Source: Pedobacter sp. D749 (lineage in GTDB: Bacteria > Bacteroidota > Bacteroidia > Sphingobacteriales > Sphingobacteriaceae). From it: a stretch of 64,000 bases of DNA. A program made the translations under genes and the position numbers. This document shows, piece by piece, positions 34,882 to 42,448 of this stretch (its first letter is position 1; the number at the start of each line of letters is the position of its first letter). The notes below the pieces were generated by a model. That model was given only the letters and a program-made list of their open reading frames with translations. It was not told the DNA's origin and did no database searches. Location: NCBI RefSeq assembly GCF_019317285.1, contig NZ_CP079218.1, forward strand, positions 4,092,001-4,156,000. Direction: 5' to 3'.

Positions 34882-35793
34882 TCATCGAACAAACTGCATT
34901 CCTATCATCCCGCATATCGCCTTAAACAAAATCAATCCATCAATTACCATCAGATAATAAAGTATATTTTTTCTCCTGTGCATAGAGTAGGCCACGTAAA
35001 TGGTTAATATAAATGGCAGGACATTAAATAAAACCTGCGGTATTCCAAAGCCTTTGTAACTGGCAAATATGCCTAGTGAGATTAAACCAATAATTAACAG
35101 TGGAATCAAAATATTAAAAATTGTTCTCCTCAGGCCGTATCGCACTACAAAAGTCCTTAGATGTTTATTGGCATCGGTTGGGTAATCTTTAATATCGAAA
35201 ATGATTGCATTTACGGTGCAGAACATCCAGTTTTTAATAAATAGCCATGTCCAAAGCACCGAATCATGATAGCCTACCCCTGTTTCAATTTTAAGCATAA
35301 TTAAGGGCAGCACATTGGCACAACAGGCCCAAACAAAGCCGATGACGAAAGCTTTTAACCAACCGGTATTGCGCAGATTGAATTTTAAGAAAGATTTAGG
35401 CAATAAACCGTAGTATAAACCTCCTGCAACAATGATAATTACAATGGCTATCCAATAACTGAGCGGAAGTGCCAGAATATGCAGAAAGTTTTGATAAAGC
35501 AGATTAATGGCCAAAAGCATGCAAGAAATAAAAAGCACTGCCTGACTCCAATTGATAAATTTCTTATGCTCGAAATACCACTGATTACGGGGATTGGTGG
35601 TGGATGGTGCAGTAGAAACTTTATTGTAAGCGTAGGTATAATAAATAGTCGGTGCCAAAAACAACAACAGGTAGTAATTTAATGAATTAAACGGCAATCT
35701 TAATTGGAGAGTAGCCTCGAGTGTAAGAGCAACAGCCAGAATACCTACAAAGTAGTTTCCAAAGAAAATAAACCTGATTATTTTACCGAGCAT
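34882..35793 (-). CDS. UbiA-like prenyltransferase-family membrane protein
   Basis: 303 aa with about eight membrane spans. It carries the second aspartate motif of UbiA enzymes (IIFDIKDYPTDANKHLRT, ~200-217). The first NDxxDxxxD-type motif is not apparent: the position reads YNKVSTAPSTTN. It may be a divergent or non-catalytic relative. Prenyl transfer to an aromatic acceptor is the family reaction. Encoded 77 bp upstream of the methyltransferase start on the same strand. Confidence 0.65.
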   Translation of the reverse strand: MLGKIIRFIFFGNYFVGILAVALTLEATLQLRLPFNSLNYYLLLFLAPTIYYTYAYNKVSTAPSTTNPRNQWYFEHKKFINWSQAVLFISCMLLAINLLYQNFLHILALPLSYWIAIVIIIVAGGLYYGLLPKSFLKFNLRNTGWLKAFVIGFVWACCANVLPLIMLKIETGVGYHDSVLWTWLFIKNWMFCTVNAIIFDIKDYPTDANKHLRTFVVRYGLRRTIFNILIPLLIIGLISLGIFASYKGFGIPQVLFNVLPFILTIYVAYSMHRRKNILYYLMVIDGLILFKAICGMIGMQFVR

Positions 35794-35987
35794 TTACCGC
35801 TGTTTTTCGTCAGGCAATTTCGGATATATAATTGAATAAGGTAAATAAATTACATTCTATTTTAAGGCCATTTCTGTGGAGAAAAAACATACTGGAGAAA
35901 AAGTGATTTTCTGCTACATTGAGCTATTAAGAAAAAATAACGATATTTATCGCAACCTCACTTATAATCAACTAAATAGAAAACAAT

Positions 35988-36407
35988 ATGGAAGAACAAA
36001 AAGACAACTCAAATTCGGCTGCAGATACCACTCCAAAAGTGACAGGAATTGGCGGCATTTTCTTTTTTTCCGATAATCCTCAGGAAACGAAAGATTGGTA
36101 TGCTAAAAATTTAGGATTTGAAATGAGTGCCTGGGGTACCTCGAGTTTTGAATCCAGAAACCTAAACAACCCTGACGAGATCGAATCCCTTCAATGGAGT
36201 CCGTTCAAAAAAGGCGATGAATATTTTTCTCCATCGAAAAAAGATTTCATGATTAATTACCGCGTACAGAATATTGAGGGCCTTATTGAGAAATTTAAAG
36301 AAAATGGCGTAACCATACTTGATGAAATTGCAACTTATGACTATGGGAAATTTATCCATATTATGGATGCAGAAGGTAATAAGATTGAGTTATGGGAGCC
36401 TAGTTAA
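35988..36407 (+). CDS. VOC family protein (glyoxalase/bleomycin-resistance fold)
   Basis: 139 aa. One VOC module pair: GIGGIFFFSDNPQETKDWYA at the start and IHIMDAEGNKIELWEP at the end, the latter with the Glu of the canonical metal site. The ATG is preceded by an A-rich tract (aatagaaaacaat). Roles in this family range from glyoxalase to antibiotic binding and cannot be chosen here. Confidence 0.88.
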   Translation: MEEQKDNSNSAADTTPKVTGIGGIFFFSDNPQETKDWYAKNLGFEMSAWGTSSFESRNLNNPDEIESLQWSPFKKGDEYFSPSKKDFMINYRVQNIEGLIEKFKENGVTILDEIATYDYGKFIHIMDAEGNKIELWEPS

Positions 36408-36426
36408 TTATTATTATAATTAATTG

Positions 36427-36535
36427 TCATTCTGAACGCAGTGAAGAATCTTTAAGGGAGTGATCTTGAACTTAAAAGGAATCCATCATGGGTGATATTT
36501 TAGGCGTCAAGGATTCTTCACTTCGTTCAGAATGA
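36427..36535. repeat. Inverted repeat of the TCATTCTGAACGCAGTGAAGAATC family
   Basis: 24-bp arms at 36427-36450 and 36512-36535, complementary with two or so mismatches. A second member is at 47839-47924 and a short version at ~47202. It follows the VOC stop and may stop transcription in both directions. Confidence 0.8.
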
Positions 36536-36541
36536 TAGCGC

Positions 36542-36574
36542 AAAAAAAAAGCCTTCCAATAAATTGAAAGACTT
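36542..36574 (-). terminator. Terminator of the decayed tRNA unit
   Basis: On the minus strand: aagtctttcaat / attggaaggctt with a run of T after it. It closely resembles the terminators of the two intact tRNA-Val genes, which suggests it belonged to a third tRNA-Val copy. Confidence 0.7.
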
Positions 36575-36576
36575 GG

Positions 36577-36650
36577 TGGGAAATGATCCCGATTGAAATC
36601 GGGACGACTCTACTTAGTAAAAGACCGAAGTGCTATGACTCAGCCGATGA
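36577..36650 (-). pseudogene. Scrambled tRNA-Val remnant overlapping the GIY-YIG gene end
   Basis: The minus-strand order is acceptor/D-arm-like (ggctgagtcatagcac), a broken anticodon arm, and a T-arm replaced by the dispersed palindrome gtcccgatttcaatcggg. It matches 37662-37755 in layout. The GIY-YIG stop lies inside it. Confidence 0.5.
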
Positions 36651-36884
36651 AATTATTTTTTCTATCATTACCCTGCTCTTCCACTTCTTAATACTGTTTT
36701 CTTTTAGCCTTGCATCTCTTAGATTATCAAAAGTCTCGTACCAGACGATACCCCAATCTCCTGTATGACCAGTAAAACCTGCATGGTTTGTATTGTGCTT
36801 TTTCAAGCGTTCTGTTAAGTTAATCGTGGATCCGATATAATACCTATCGCGGTTTTTTGAATATAGAATATAAGCGTAAAACAT
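36633..36884 (-). CDS. GIY-YIG nuclease family protein
   Basis: 83 aa. Single-domain URI/UPF0213-type GIY-YIG: the Y..YIGST motif is HYIGST-like (YYIGSTINLTERLKKHN, ~15-31), with R27 and the conserved Glu near LKENSIKKW (~62-70). The last codons (SSAES-stop) run into a tRNA-like remnant. These small proteins are structure-specific DNA nucleases of unclear role and often lie next to tRNA genes in Bacteroidota. Confidence 0.88.
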   Translation of the reverse strand: MFYAYILYSKNRDRYYIGSTINLTERLKKHNTNHAGFTGHTGDWGIVWYETFDNLRDARLKENSIKKWKSRVMIEKIISSAES

Positions 36885-36889
36885 CGTGA

Positions 36890-37584
36890 TTAAGCTTGTA
36901 GTTCTGGATTAAGTAAAACATCAGCCTTAATATTTTTAAGGTAGCTCAGTACCGCCATTTTTGCATGATAATCTTTGGTAAATTCTAAAAAGGTAATTTT
37001 AAAGCTAAGAATTATAAAAGAGAATGCAACAAGCACAGTTATTACAAACACATGAATAATAATATTCAATTCCAAAGAGTTGGTCGATGGGATTTTCTCA
37101 AAATATAAGTTAAAAAGTGGACCTATTAAAAAAGACAAAATAACCCCAAGGCAAGATAACGTTTAACATGCACTTCAATAGTTTCGGTAAGTTCTATTAT
37201 TAAGTAATCAATAAGAATGATACTGATCTTACCTTCTGAATTTTTAATTTTTGAAAAAATTTCATTCTTCATCATCAAGTTGAATGCATGCTTATCAATT
37301 TTGTTTTTACGATCAATAAGAAACTTTAAATCATCATCTGACTTCACTATTCTTATCCTTTCATGAGTTTGAATCTTTATTGAAATACAGCCAAAAAGAA
37401 AAGTTGTTGACAAGAATACAATAGCGGGGAATTGCTTATGCAGTATAAAAAATATATAAGAGAAAATAAAACCGAGGACTAATAGCAACAATGTTATTTT
37501 AGATAAGAATTTTATACTCCTCTTATATTTTTTAACAATCCGATAGGTAAAAGTATTCTCCAATAATTCATTTATTAACACCAT
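36890..37584 (-). pseudogene. Frameshifted gene for a ~230-aa membrane protein
   Basis: Two overlapping frames: 37584-37126 (152 codons, ending ...RYLALGLFCLF) and 37138-36890 (82 codons, beginning FLIGPLFNLYFEK). They join into one plausible sequence if one G is added to the gggg run (cccc at 37144-37147 on the plus strand): ...RYLALGVILSFLIGPLFN. The combined product has two N-terminal spans (ITLLLLVLGFIFSYIF...AIVFLSTTFLFGCISI), a soluble middle, and two C-terminal spans. A real indel and a sequencing error in a homopolymer both fit. Family unknown. Confidence 0.55.
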
Positions 37585-37680
37585 AGTAAATTAATTTATT
37601 CCAGAATCTTGTTTGTGAAATCTAAATTTAGAGTGAATTTATCGAAAAATTCTTTATGTGGATATTGAAAGACTTTGGAT

Positions 37681-37755
37681 GAAATGATCCCGATTGGAAA
37701 TCGGGACGCCCCACTTGGTGTAAACGAGGTGCTCTGAACCAGCTGAGCTACTTCC
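37681..37755 (-). pseudogene. tRNA-Val remnant with replaced T-arm
   Basis: The 5' half (ggaagtagctcagctggttc...gcacctcgtttacacc) is tRNA-Val-like, with the TAC anticodon loop kept. The 3' anticodon strand no longer pairs (caagt), and the T-arm is the palindrome cccgatttccaatcggg. Not expected to be a working tRNA. Confidence 0.6.
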
Positions 37756-37767
37756 ATAAATAGCAAT

Positions 37768-37800
37768 AAAAAAGCCTCTCAATAAATTGAAAGGCTTTTT
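37768..37800 (-). terminator. Terminator of tRNA-Val copy 2
   Basis: Minus strand: aaagcctttcaat / attgagaggcttt (one mismatch) followed by T6, 5 bp after the tRNA. Confidence 0.9.
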
Positions 37801-37804
37801 GTTG

Positions 37805-37879
37805 TGGGAAATGAGGGGTTCGAACCCCCGACCCCCTCGGTGTAAACGAGGTGCTCTGAACCAGCTGAGCTAATTTCCC
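37805..37879 (-). tRNA. tRNA-Val(TAC), copy 2
   Basis: 75 nt, complete cloverleaf: acceptor gggaaat/atttccc, D-arm gctc/gagc, anticodon arm cctcg-TTTACAC-cgagg (anticodon TAC), T-arm ggggg-ttcgaac-ccctc, discriminator A. Identical to the copy at 38033. Confidence 0.97.
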
Positions 37880-37899
37880 TATTGGTAATGTTTTAAAAT

Positions 37900-37973
37900 C
37901 ATCTCGGCTTTTTCGATCCGACCCTCCCGACTGATAACGTCGGGATGCTCTGAACCAGCTGAGCTAATTTCCC
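37900..37973 (-). pseudogene. tRNA-Val remnant with replaced anticodon arm
   Basis: The 5' part (gggaaattagctcagctgg...agagca) is identical to the intact tRNA-Val genes. The anticodon arm is replaced by the palindrome cccgacgttatcagtcggg, and the T-arm and 3' acceptor strand do not match. A dead hybrid. Confidence 0.6.
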
Positions 37974-38003
37974 TTTTCAGGTGTATTTCAAAGTTTGATA
38001 AAA

Positions 38004-38030
38004 AAGCCTTTCAGTTTTACTGAAAGGCTT
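38004..38030 (-). terminator. Terminator of tRNA-Val copy 1
   Basis: Perfect 12-bp stem aagcctttcagt / actgaaaggctt with loop of three, then T residues on the minus strand. Confidence 0.93.
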
Positions 38031-38032
38031 AG

Positions 38033-38107
38033 TGGGAAATGAGGGGTTCGAACCCCCGACCCCCTCGGTGTAAACGAGGTGCTCTGAACCAGCTGAGCTA
38101 ATTTCCC
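38033..38107 (-). tRNA. tRNA-Val(TAC), copy 1
   Basis: 75 nt, all arms paired as in copy 2; the anticodon TAC lies in cctcg-TTTACAC-cgagg. First unit of the array, 95 bp downstream of the recO stop on the same strand. Confidence 0.97.
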
Positions 38108-38202
38108 TTTTATAATTTTGTCAAACTTAATACCCCATCCTCCGTTTGGGAATGCAAATATAGCGCTATAAAACTGTTCTGCAAATCTTTTTTTCTTTTT
38201 TT

Positions 38203-38928
38203 TCAACTTAATAAAGTTTCGAGGATTTTGTGTGATTGCACCACCCCAAAAGAGGCGGTATGTAAGGTATAGAAAACCAATACCTTATCCAACAAAAATC
38301 GTCGCTTTGTATTGCTCATTTTTATTTCAGAAATTTTTTCGAGCGGGGTATGAAAAAGTAAAATAAAATCAATCGCATCCTCTAATTGTAAATAATTGGA
38401 ATGGATTGGCAGCCTGGAGGTAAATGCTCCCTCTTGCAGATCGAAATAAATCTGATCGGTTCTTCTTTTCTCATTAGGCGAAAAACCTAAAAAACGGGTA
38501 AGCTTTAATAAAAATGACAAATGAAAATTGGGATTAATCTCTTCAATTTCATCAAACCATGCGATTGAGTTAAAGATATAATCGAATAAACTTTCATCTG
38601 CTGATTGCTGCCGGATACTTTTATACAGCACCTCATTTAAAAAAATAACGATACTGGTTTTGATGATATCGTAAGGGATACTTTTAAAAACAGGTGTTTG
38701 CCGAACTTCCGATATCCGCTGAATATTGGTATTTGCTTTATGATAAACCACCATATCAAGCAAATGCAGCGATTGCAGCATGTTCATCTTTATCTTCGCT
38801 TTTGGTTTTTTAATCCCATTAATGAGGTAAGACTGCATACCAAATTTATCAGTAAGTACCTGCACTACCACACTGCTTTCGCTGTAGTTTGTAGTCTTTA
38901 AAACAATACCTCTTACTTTGTGCAACAT
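38203..38928 (-). CDS. recO: DNA repair protein RecO
   Basis: 241 aa. The N-terminal OB-fold is MLHKVRGIVLKTTNYSESSVVVQVLTDKFGMQSYLINGIK (1-40, given here in overview), typical RecO with GIVL..T.Y.E and the GK/KPKAK loop. The helical C-domain follows from ~85. Bacteroidota RecO often lacks the zinc-finger cysteines, and none are visible here. It promotes RecA loading in RecFOR gap repair. No operon partner; it lies upstream of the tRNA-Val array. Confidence 0.9.
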   Translation of the reverse strand: MLHKVRGIVLKTTNYSESSVVVQVLTDKFGMQSYLINGIKKPKAKIKMNMLQSLHLLDMVVYHKANTNIQRISEVRQTPVFKSIPYDIIKTSIVIFLNEVLYKSIRQQSADESLFDYIFNSIAWFDEIEEINPNFHLSFLLKLTRFLGFSPNEKRRTDQIYFDLQEGAFTSRLPIHSNYLQLEDAIDFILLFHTPLEKISEIKMSNTKRRFLLDKVLVFYTLHTASFGVVQSHKILETLLS

Positions 38929-39010
38929 CCAATCAAAACAATTTTTTCAAAAGTATGTTATTTGTGCAAATTTAATTGTGCAAAAAGTAATCACGTTTTA
39001 CAAATAAGAT

Positions 39011-39018
39011 TAGTTTTG
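39011..39018 (+). promoter_or_regulatory. -7 box of the RND exporter gene
   Basis: TAGTTTTG matches TAnnTTTG, 31 bp before the ATG at 39050. A -33 element is not obvious. Confidence 0.45.
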
Positions 39019-39049
39019 CCGTTGATATTATTATTAAACCAAGCTGCAC

Positions 39050-41401
39050 ATGTGGGTTAAGCTATCGAGATTTATTCTTCAGAACCGTATCGCAATCATC
39101 GTATTTTTCGTTTTAGGAACAATTTTCATGGCTTATCAGGCCAAGAATGTAAAACTCTCTTACACCGGGAGTAAAATCCTGCCGGTTACCGATAGTGCTT
39201 TTGTGAAGTATAACGCTTTTAAGAAAACGTTTGGAGAAGACGGAAGCGTGATGGTGGTAGGGATACAATCGCCTGATATTTTTAAAAAAGAAGTGTACAA
39301 CCAATGGGTTCAGCTTTCTAATGATATTCAAAAGCTAAAAGGCATTAAACAGGTTTTATCATCTGGAAGAATCTTTCAACTTGAAAAAGACACTGTAAAC
39401 CAAAAATTTGTTTTAAAACCATTACCTGGTGGTCTGGTTAAAACCGATGCTGAAATGGATTCGATCAGGAATACCATTTATAGTAATCCGTTTTTTGAAG
39501 GATTGGTTTACAACCGTCAGAATGCCACATTAATGGCCATTACTTTCGATACCAAAATATTAAATACTGCCGAACGCAATCCCATTTTAAAGGAAATTGA
39601 AGCTAAAGCAAAAGCTTTTCAGGCATCTACCAAAATTCAGGTGCATATTTCAGGCCTGCCTTATATCCGTACAGCAGTAAGTAAACTGGTGAGTAACGAA
39701 TTTGTATTGTTTCTGGGCCTTTCAATCCTGGTTTCGGCATTAATCCTATTGTTTTTCTTCAAGAAATTTTATGCCGTATTCTTCCCGATTTTGGTAGTAG
39801 TAATGGGTGTAATCTGGAGTATTGGTACTTTAGTATTGTTCGGCTTCGAACTGACTATTTTAACAGGATTGATTCCACCATTGATCGTAATTATCGGTAT
39901 CCCTAACAGTATTTTGTTGTTAAATAAATATCAGAATGAGCTCAGAAAGCATGGCGATAAACAAAAAGCTTTAAGCATAACCATCGAGCGGATCGCCATC
40001 ACCACATTGATTGCTAACATTACTGCAGCGATCGGATTTGGGGTGTTATACTTTACCGGAAGTGAGTTATTGATGCAATTTGGAAGTGTAGCCTCTATTA
40101 ACGTAATGGTTACCTGGTTAATGTGTTTGTGTTTAATTCCAATTATTTTCAGCTATTTACCAGCGCCAAAACTCAAAGCGCAAAACCATGTTGAGGAAGG
40201 CTTTTTGCATAAACTATTAGTTAAAACCGATACACTTGTTCAAAGTAAAAGCGGATTAATTTATATCGGAACGCTTATCATCTCCATCATTGCCTTTATT
40301 GGGGTGATGAAAATAAACGTAAACGGCTATGTGGTTGATGACCTTCCTAAAAACTCTGAAATTTTAACTGATTTAAAGTTCTTTGAGAAAAACTTTGAAG
40401 GTATTTTACCTTTAGAAGTAAGTGTAGATACCAAGAAAAAAAACGGCGTTTTCAACCTAACCAATCTGAAAAGAATGGAAAAACTGGAGAAGATGATTTC
40501 TGCCTATCCTGAGTTTTCGCGTTCTATTTCGGTGAACATGGGGCTAAAATATGCTACTCAGGCATTCTACAATAATGACTCTACCTTTTTCCGTTTACCA
40601 GACAATTTAGAAAAGAACTTTATCCTGGCCTATATTGCCAATGGCGGTAAAGGAAATGCAAGTTTGTTAACCAACTTTATCAGTAAAGGAAATCAAAGTA
40701 CAAGGATCAGTTTTCAAATGGCTGATGTTGGCTCTAAACGTTTGGACGCCATTATGGCCGAGTTAAAACCGCGTATCGATAGTATTTTGCCTCCATCTAA
40801 ATTTGATGTAGAGCTGACGGGATCCAGCATTATCTTTTCTAAGGGGACAGACTATATGCTAAGGCACCTGGTAGAAAGTATTGCGCTTGCCATCGTATTG
40901 ATTTCTCTTTTAAGGCTGGCACAGTTTAAGAGCTTGGGCATAATGTTCATTTCCTTGCTTCCGAACATTGTTCCTTTAATTATTACCGCAGGAATTATGG
41001 GTTATTTTGGAATTTCCTTAAAACCTTCGACCATATTAATTTTCACCATTGCCTTTGGTCTGGCATCCGATCAGACCATTTATTTCTTAACGCGTTATCA
41101 GCAGGAATTAAACCTGACCAATTTTAGCGTGCCAAAGGTAATTACGGATACCATTACTGAAACAGGTGTAAGTATGACGCATATTGCTTTAATCTTATTC
41201 TTTGGTTTTGGAATATTCACCGCCTCTACTTTTGGAGGAACGGTAGTACTGGGCTTGCTCCTATCCATCACCTTATTGGTGGCCTTAATTTTCAATTTAA
41301 CTTTATTGCCTGCACTGGTATTATGGCTGGATAAAAAGAAGGTAAGAAAACTGGTATCTGATGAAGAATCGGCGAAGAATGCAGGCGAGTTTGACCATTA
41401 A
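39050..41401 (+). CDS. RND/MMPL family exporter (HAE3-type)
   Basis: 783 aa. Twelve spans in two blocks of six: TM1 at ~13-28 (IAIIVFFVLGTIFMA), a periplasmic loop ~35-210, TMs 2-6 (~215-360), a second span/loop ~400-610, and TMs 8-12 (~625-765). Each half carries an MMPL/patched-like core with GxxxD-type features (FTIAFGLASDQTIYFLTRYQ in the second half). Half the size of AcrB, as in hopanoid/lipid exporters. Expected to export lipids or hydrophobic compounds; the exact substrate is unknown. Monocistronic. Confidence 0.9.
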   Translation: MWVKLSRFILQNRIAIIVFFVLGTIFMAYQAKNVKLSYTGSKILPVTDSAFVKYNAFKKTFGEDGSVMVVGIQSPDIFKKEVYNQWVQLSNDIQKLKGIKQVLSSGRIFQLEKDTVNQKFVLKPLPGGLVKTDAEMDSIRNTIYSNPFFEGLVYNRQNATLMAITFDTKILNTAERNPILKEIEAKAKAFQASTKIQVHISGLPYIRTAVSKLVSNEFVLFLGLSILVSALILLFFFKKFYAVFFPILVVVMGVIWSIGTLVLFGFELTILTGLIPPLIVIIGIPNSILLLNKYQNELRKHGDKQKALSITIERIAITTLIANITAAIGFGVLYFTGSELLMQFGSVASINVMVTWLMCLCLIPIIFSYLPAPKLKAQNHVEEGFLHKLLVKTDTLVQSKSGLIYIGTLIISIIAFIGVMKINVNGYVVDDLPKNSEILTDLKFFEKNFEGILPLEVSVDTKKKNGVFNLTNLKRMEKLEKMISAYPEFSRSISVNMGLKYATQAFYNNDSTFFRLPDNLEKNFILAYIANGGKGNASLLTNFISKGNQSTRISFQMADVGSKRLDAIMAELKPRIDSILPPSKFDVELTGSSIIFSKGTDYMLRHLVESIALAIVLISLLRLAQFKSLGIMFISLLPNIVPLIITAGIMGYFGISLKPSTILIFTIAFGLASDQTIYFLTRYQQELNLTNFSVPKVITDTITETGVSMTHIALILFFGFGIFTASTFGGTVVLGLLLSITLLVALIFNLTLLPALVLWLDKKKVRKLVSDEESAKNAGEFDH

Positions 41402-41906
41402 ACGTCGATTTTAATCCTATTCGGTTTTTAAAACCTTATAGTTCTGTTAGTTATTTCCTGCAGCACTTTGAAAAGGAATATCTTTATTTCTTACACATAC
41501 CCAGGTTACCTAAACCTGATGGCAGCGATCCCGATTTTTCATCGGGACAAGCGTACAGCAGGACTAATACTAAAATGAAATACAGGCATTGCTTTCCAAA
41601 AACCTTTTTTAAAACCATATAAGACATATGAGAACATCTAAGCTCAAAGACACCTAGCTAGAGATGTGAAGAAAGCTCCCCAACTTCTTACATACCCAGG
41701 TTACCTAAACCTAATGGAAGCGATCCCGATTTTTCATCGCGACAAGCGTACAGCAGGACGAATACTAAAAATGATTACAGGCATTGCTTTCCAAAACCTC
41801 TCCCTATGCAAGTTAGTAGTTAGACGCAGAAACTATGCATCCCTCTCCCCAAGGAGAGGGACCGAACAGACAGATGATAAAGCAAAAAGCGTAGATAGGG
41901 TGAGGT
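41402..41906. other. Repeat-filled intergenic stretch
   Basis: Two direct copies of a ~115-bp unit (41489-41606 and 41685-41801) containing gatcccgatttttcatcggg and acaagcgtacagcaggac, with a half CCATATAAG repeat (41614-41645) between them. The 100-codon plus frame at 41666-41968 runs through the repeat and is not protein-like. Confidence 0.65.
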
Positions 41907-42179
41907 TTATTCTGTTGCAGGCTTTTGATCCTCTTCATCTACCGGAACCTCAACTGTTGGGTCAGTAATGATTTCGGCATTGCCATCTTTATCTTTTTTG
42001 GCGAATAAAATTGGATATAACAACCACAACGCACCAATGATGATAAATACACCGGCCAGCATTTGGAGATAGATGCTTCCCTTTACTTCGTAAGCATCTA
42101 AAATTTTGTAAGCAATAAAAGAAAGTACGCCAGCGATGAGTAGGAAAACGGCTTTCTGCAATTTTAACAGCTTGATCAT
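41907..42179 (-). CDS. Small two-span membrane protein with acidic tail (90 aa)
   Basis: Two spans, ~10-28 (AVFLLIAGVLSFIAYKIL) and ~37-58 (IYLQMLAGVFIIIGALWLLYPILF), then a charged tail (KKDKDGNAEIITDPTVEVPV). No family is recognised. Its ATG overlaps the stop of the next upstream gene (ATGA), so the two are translated together. Confidence 0.7.
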   Translation of the reverse strand: MIKLLKLQKAVFLLIAGVLSFIAYKILDAYEVKGSIYLQMLAGVFIIIGALWLLYPILFAKKDKDGNAEIITDPTVEVPVDEEDQKPATE

Positions 42180-42364
42180 GGGGTCTTTCTTTTTAGTGTT
42201 ACAATATGGATTAAAACAAAAATTAGCCCAATTAGTTCGAGCAAGCCACAGAAATAAAAAGCATAAAGTACAAAATCCCGGTCTGAAGGACTTATTACCG
42301 CAACAATTGGCAGGGCTATTACGGCAACAATCATCAGTGTAAGCCCGATATTAAATAATTTCAC
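42176..42364 (-). CDS. Small two-span membrane protein (62 aa)
   Basis: Two spans (IGLTLMIVAVIALPIVAVI and AFYFCGLLELIGLIFVLIHI) with a short loop SPSDRDFV. First gene of a two-gene unit; its stop overlaps the following start by 4 bp. Divergent from ileS with a shared 84-bp promoter region. Function unknown. Confidence 0.7.
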   Translation of the reverse strand: MKLFNIGLTLMIVAVIALPIVAVISPSDRDFVLYAFYFCGLLELIGLIFVLIHIVTLKRKTP

Positions 42365-42410
42365 GTTAAAAGTATTTACACCAAAACTACCAAAATTCAG
42401 TCAATTCTGT

Positions 42411-42418
42411 TAACTTTG
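42411..42418 (+). promoter_or_regulatory. -7 box of ileS
   Basis: TAACTTTG matches TAnnTTTG, 30 bp before the ileS ATG. Confidence 0.5.
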
Positions 42419-42448
42419 CAACCTTTAATTTTTTGAGGTACTTGATTG

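Noticed and set aside
37988..38206. 72-codon minus frame
   Set aside because: It runs through the intact tRNA-Val gene and its terminator; the translated tRNA explains it.
41666..41968. 100-codon plus frame
   Set aside because: Overlaps a duplicated intergenic repeat and the end of a real minus-strand membrane gene.
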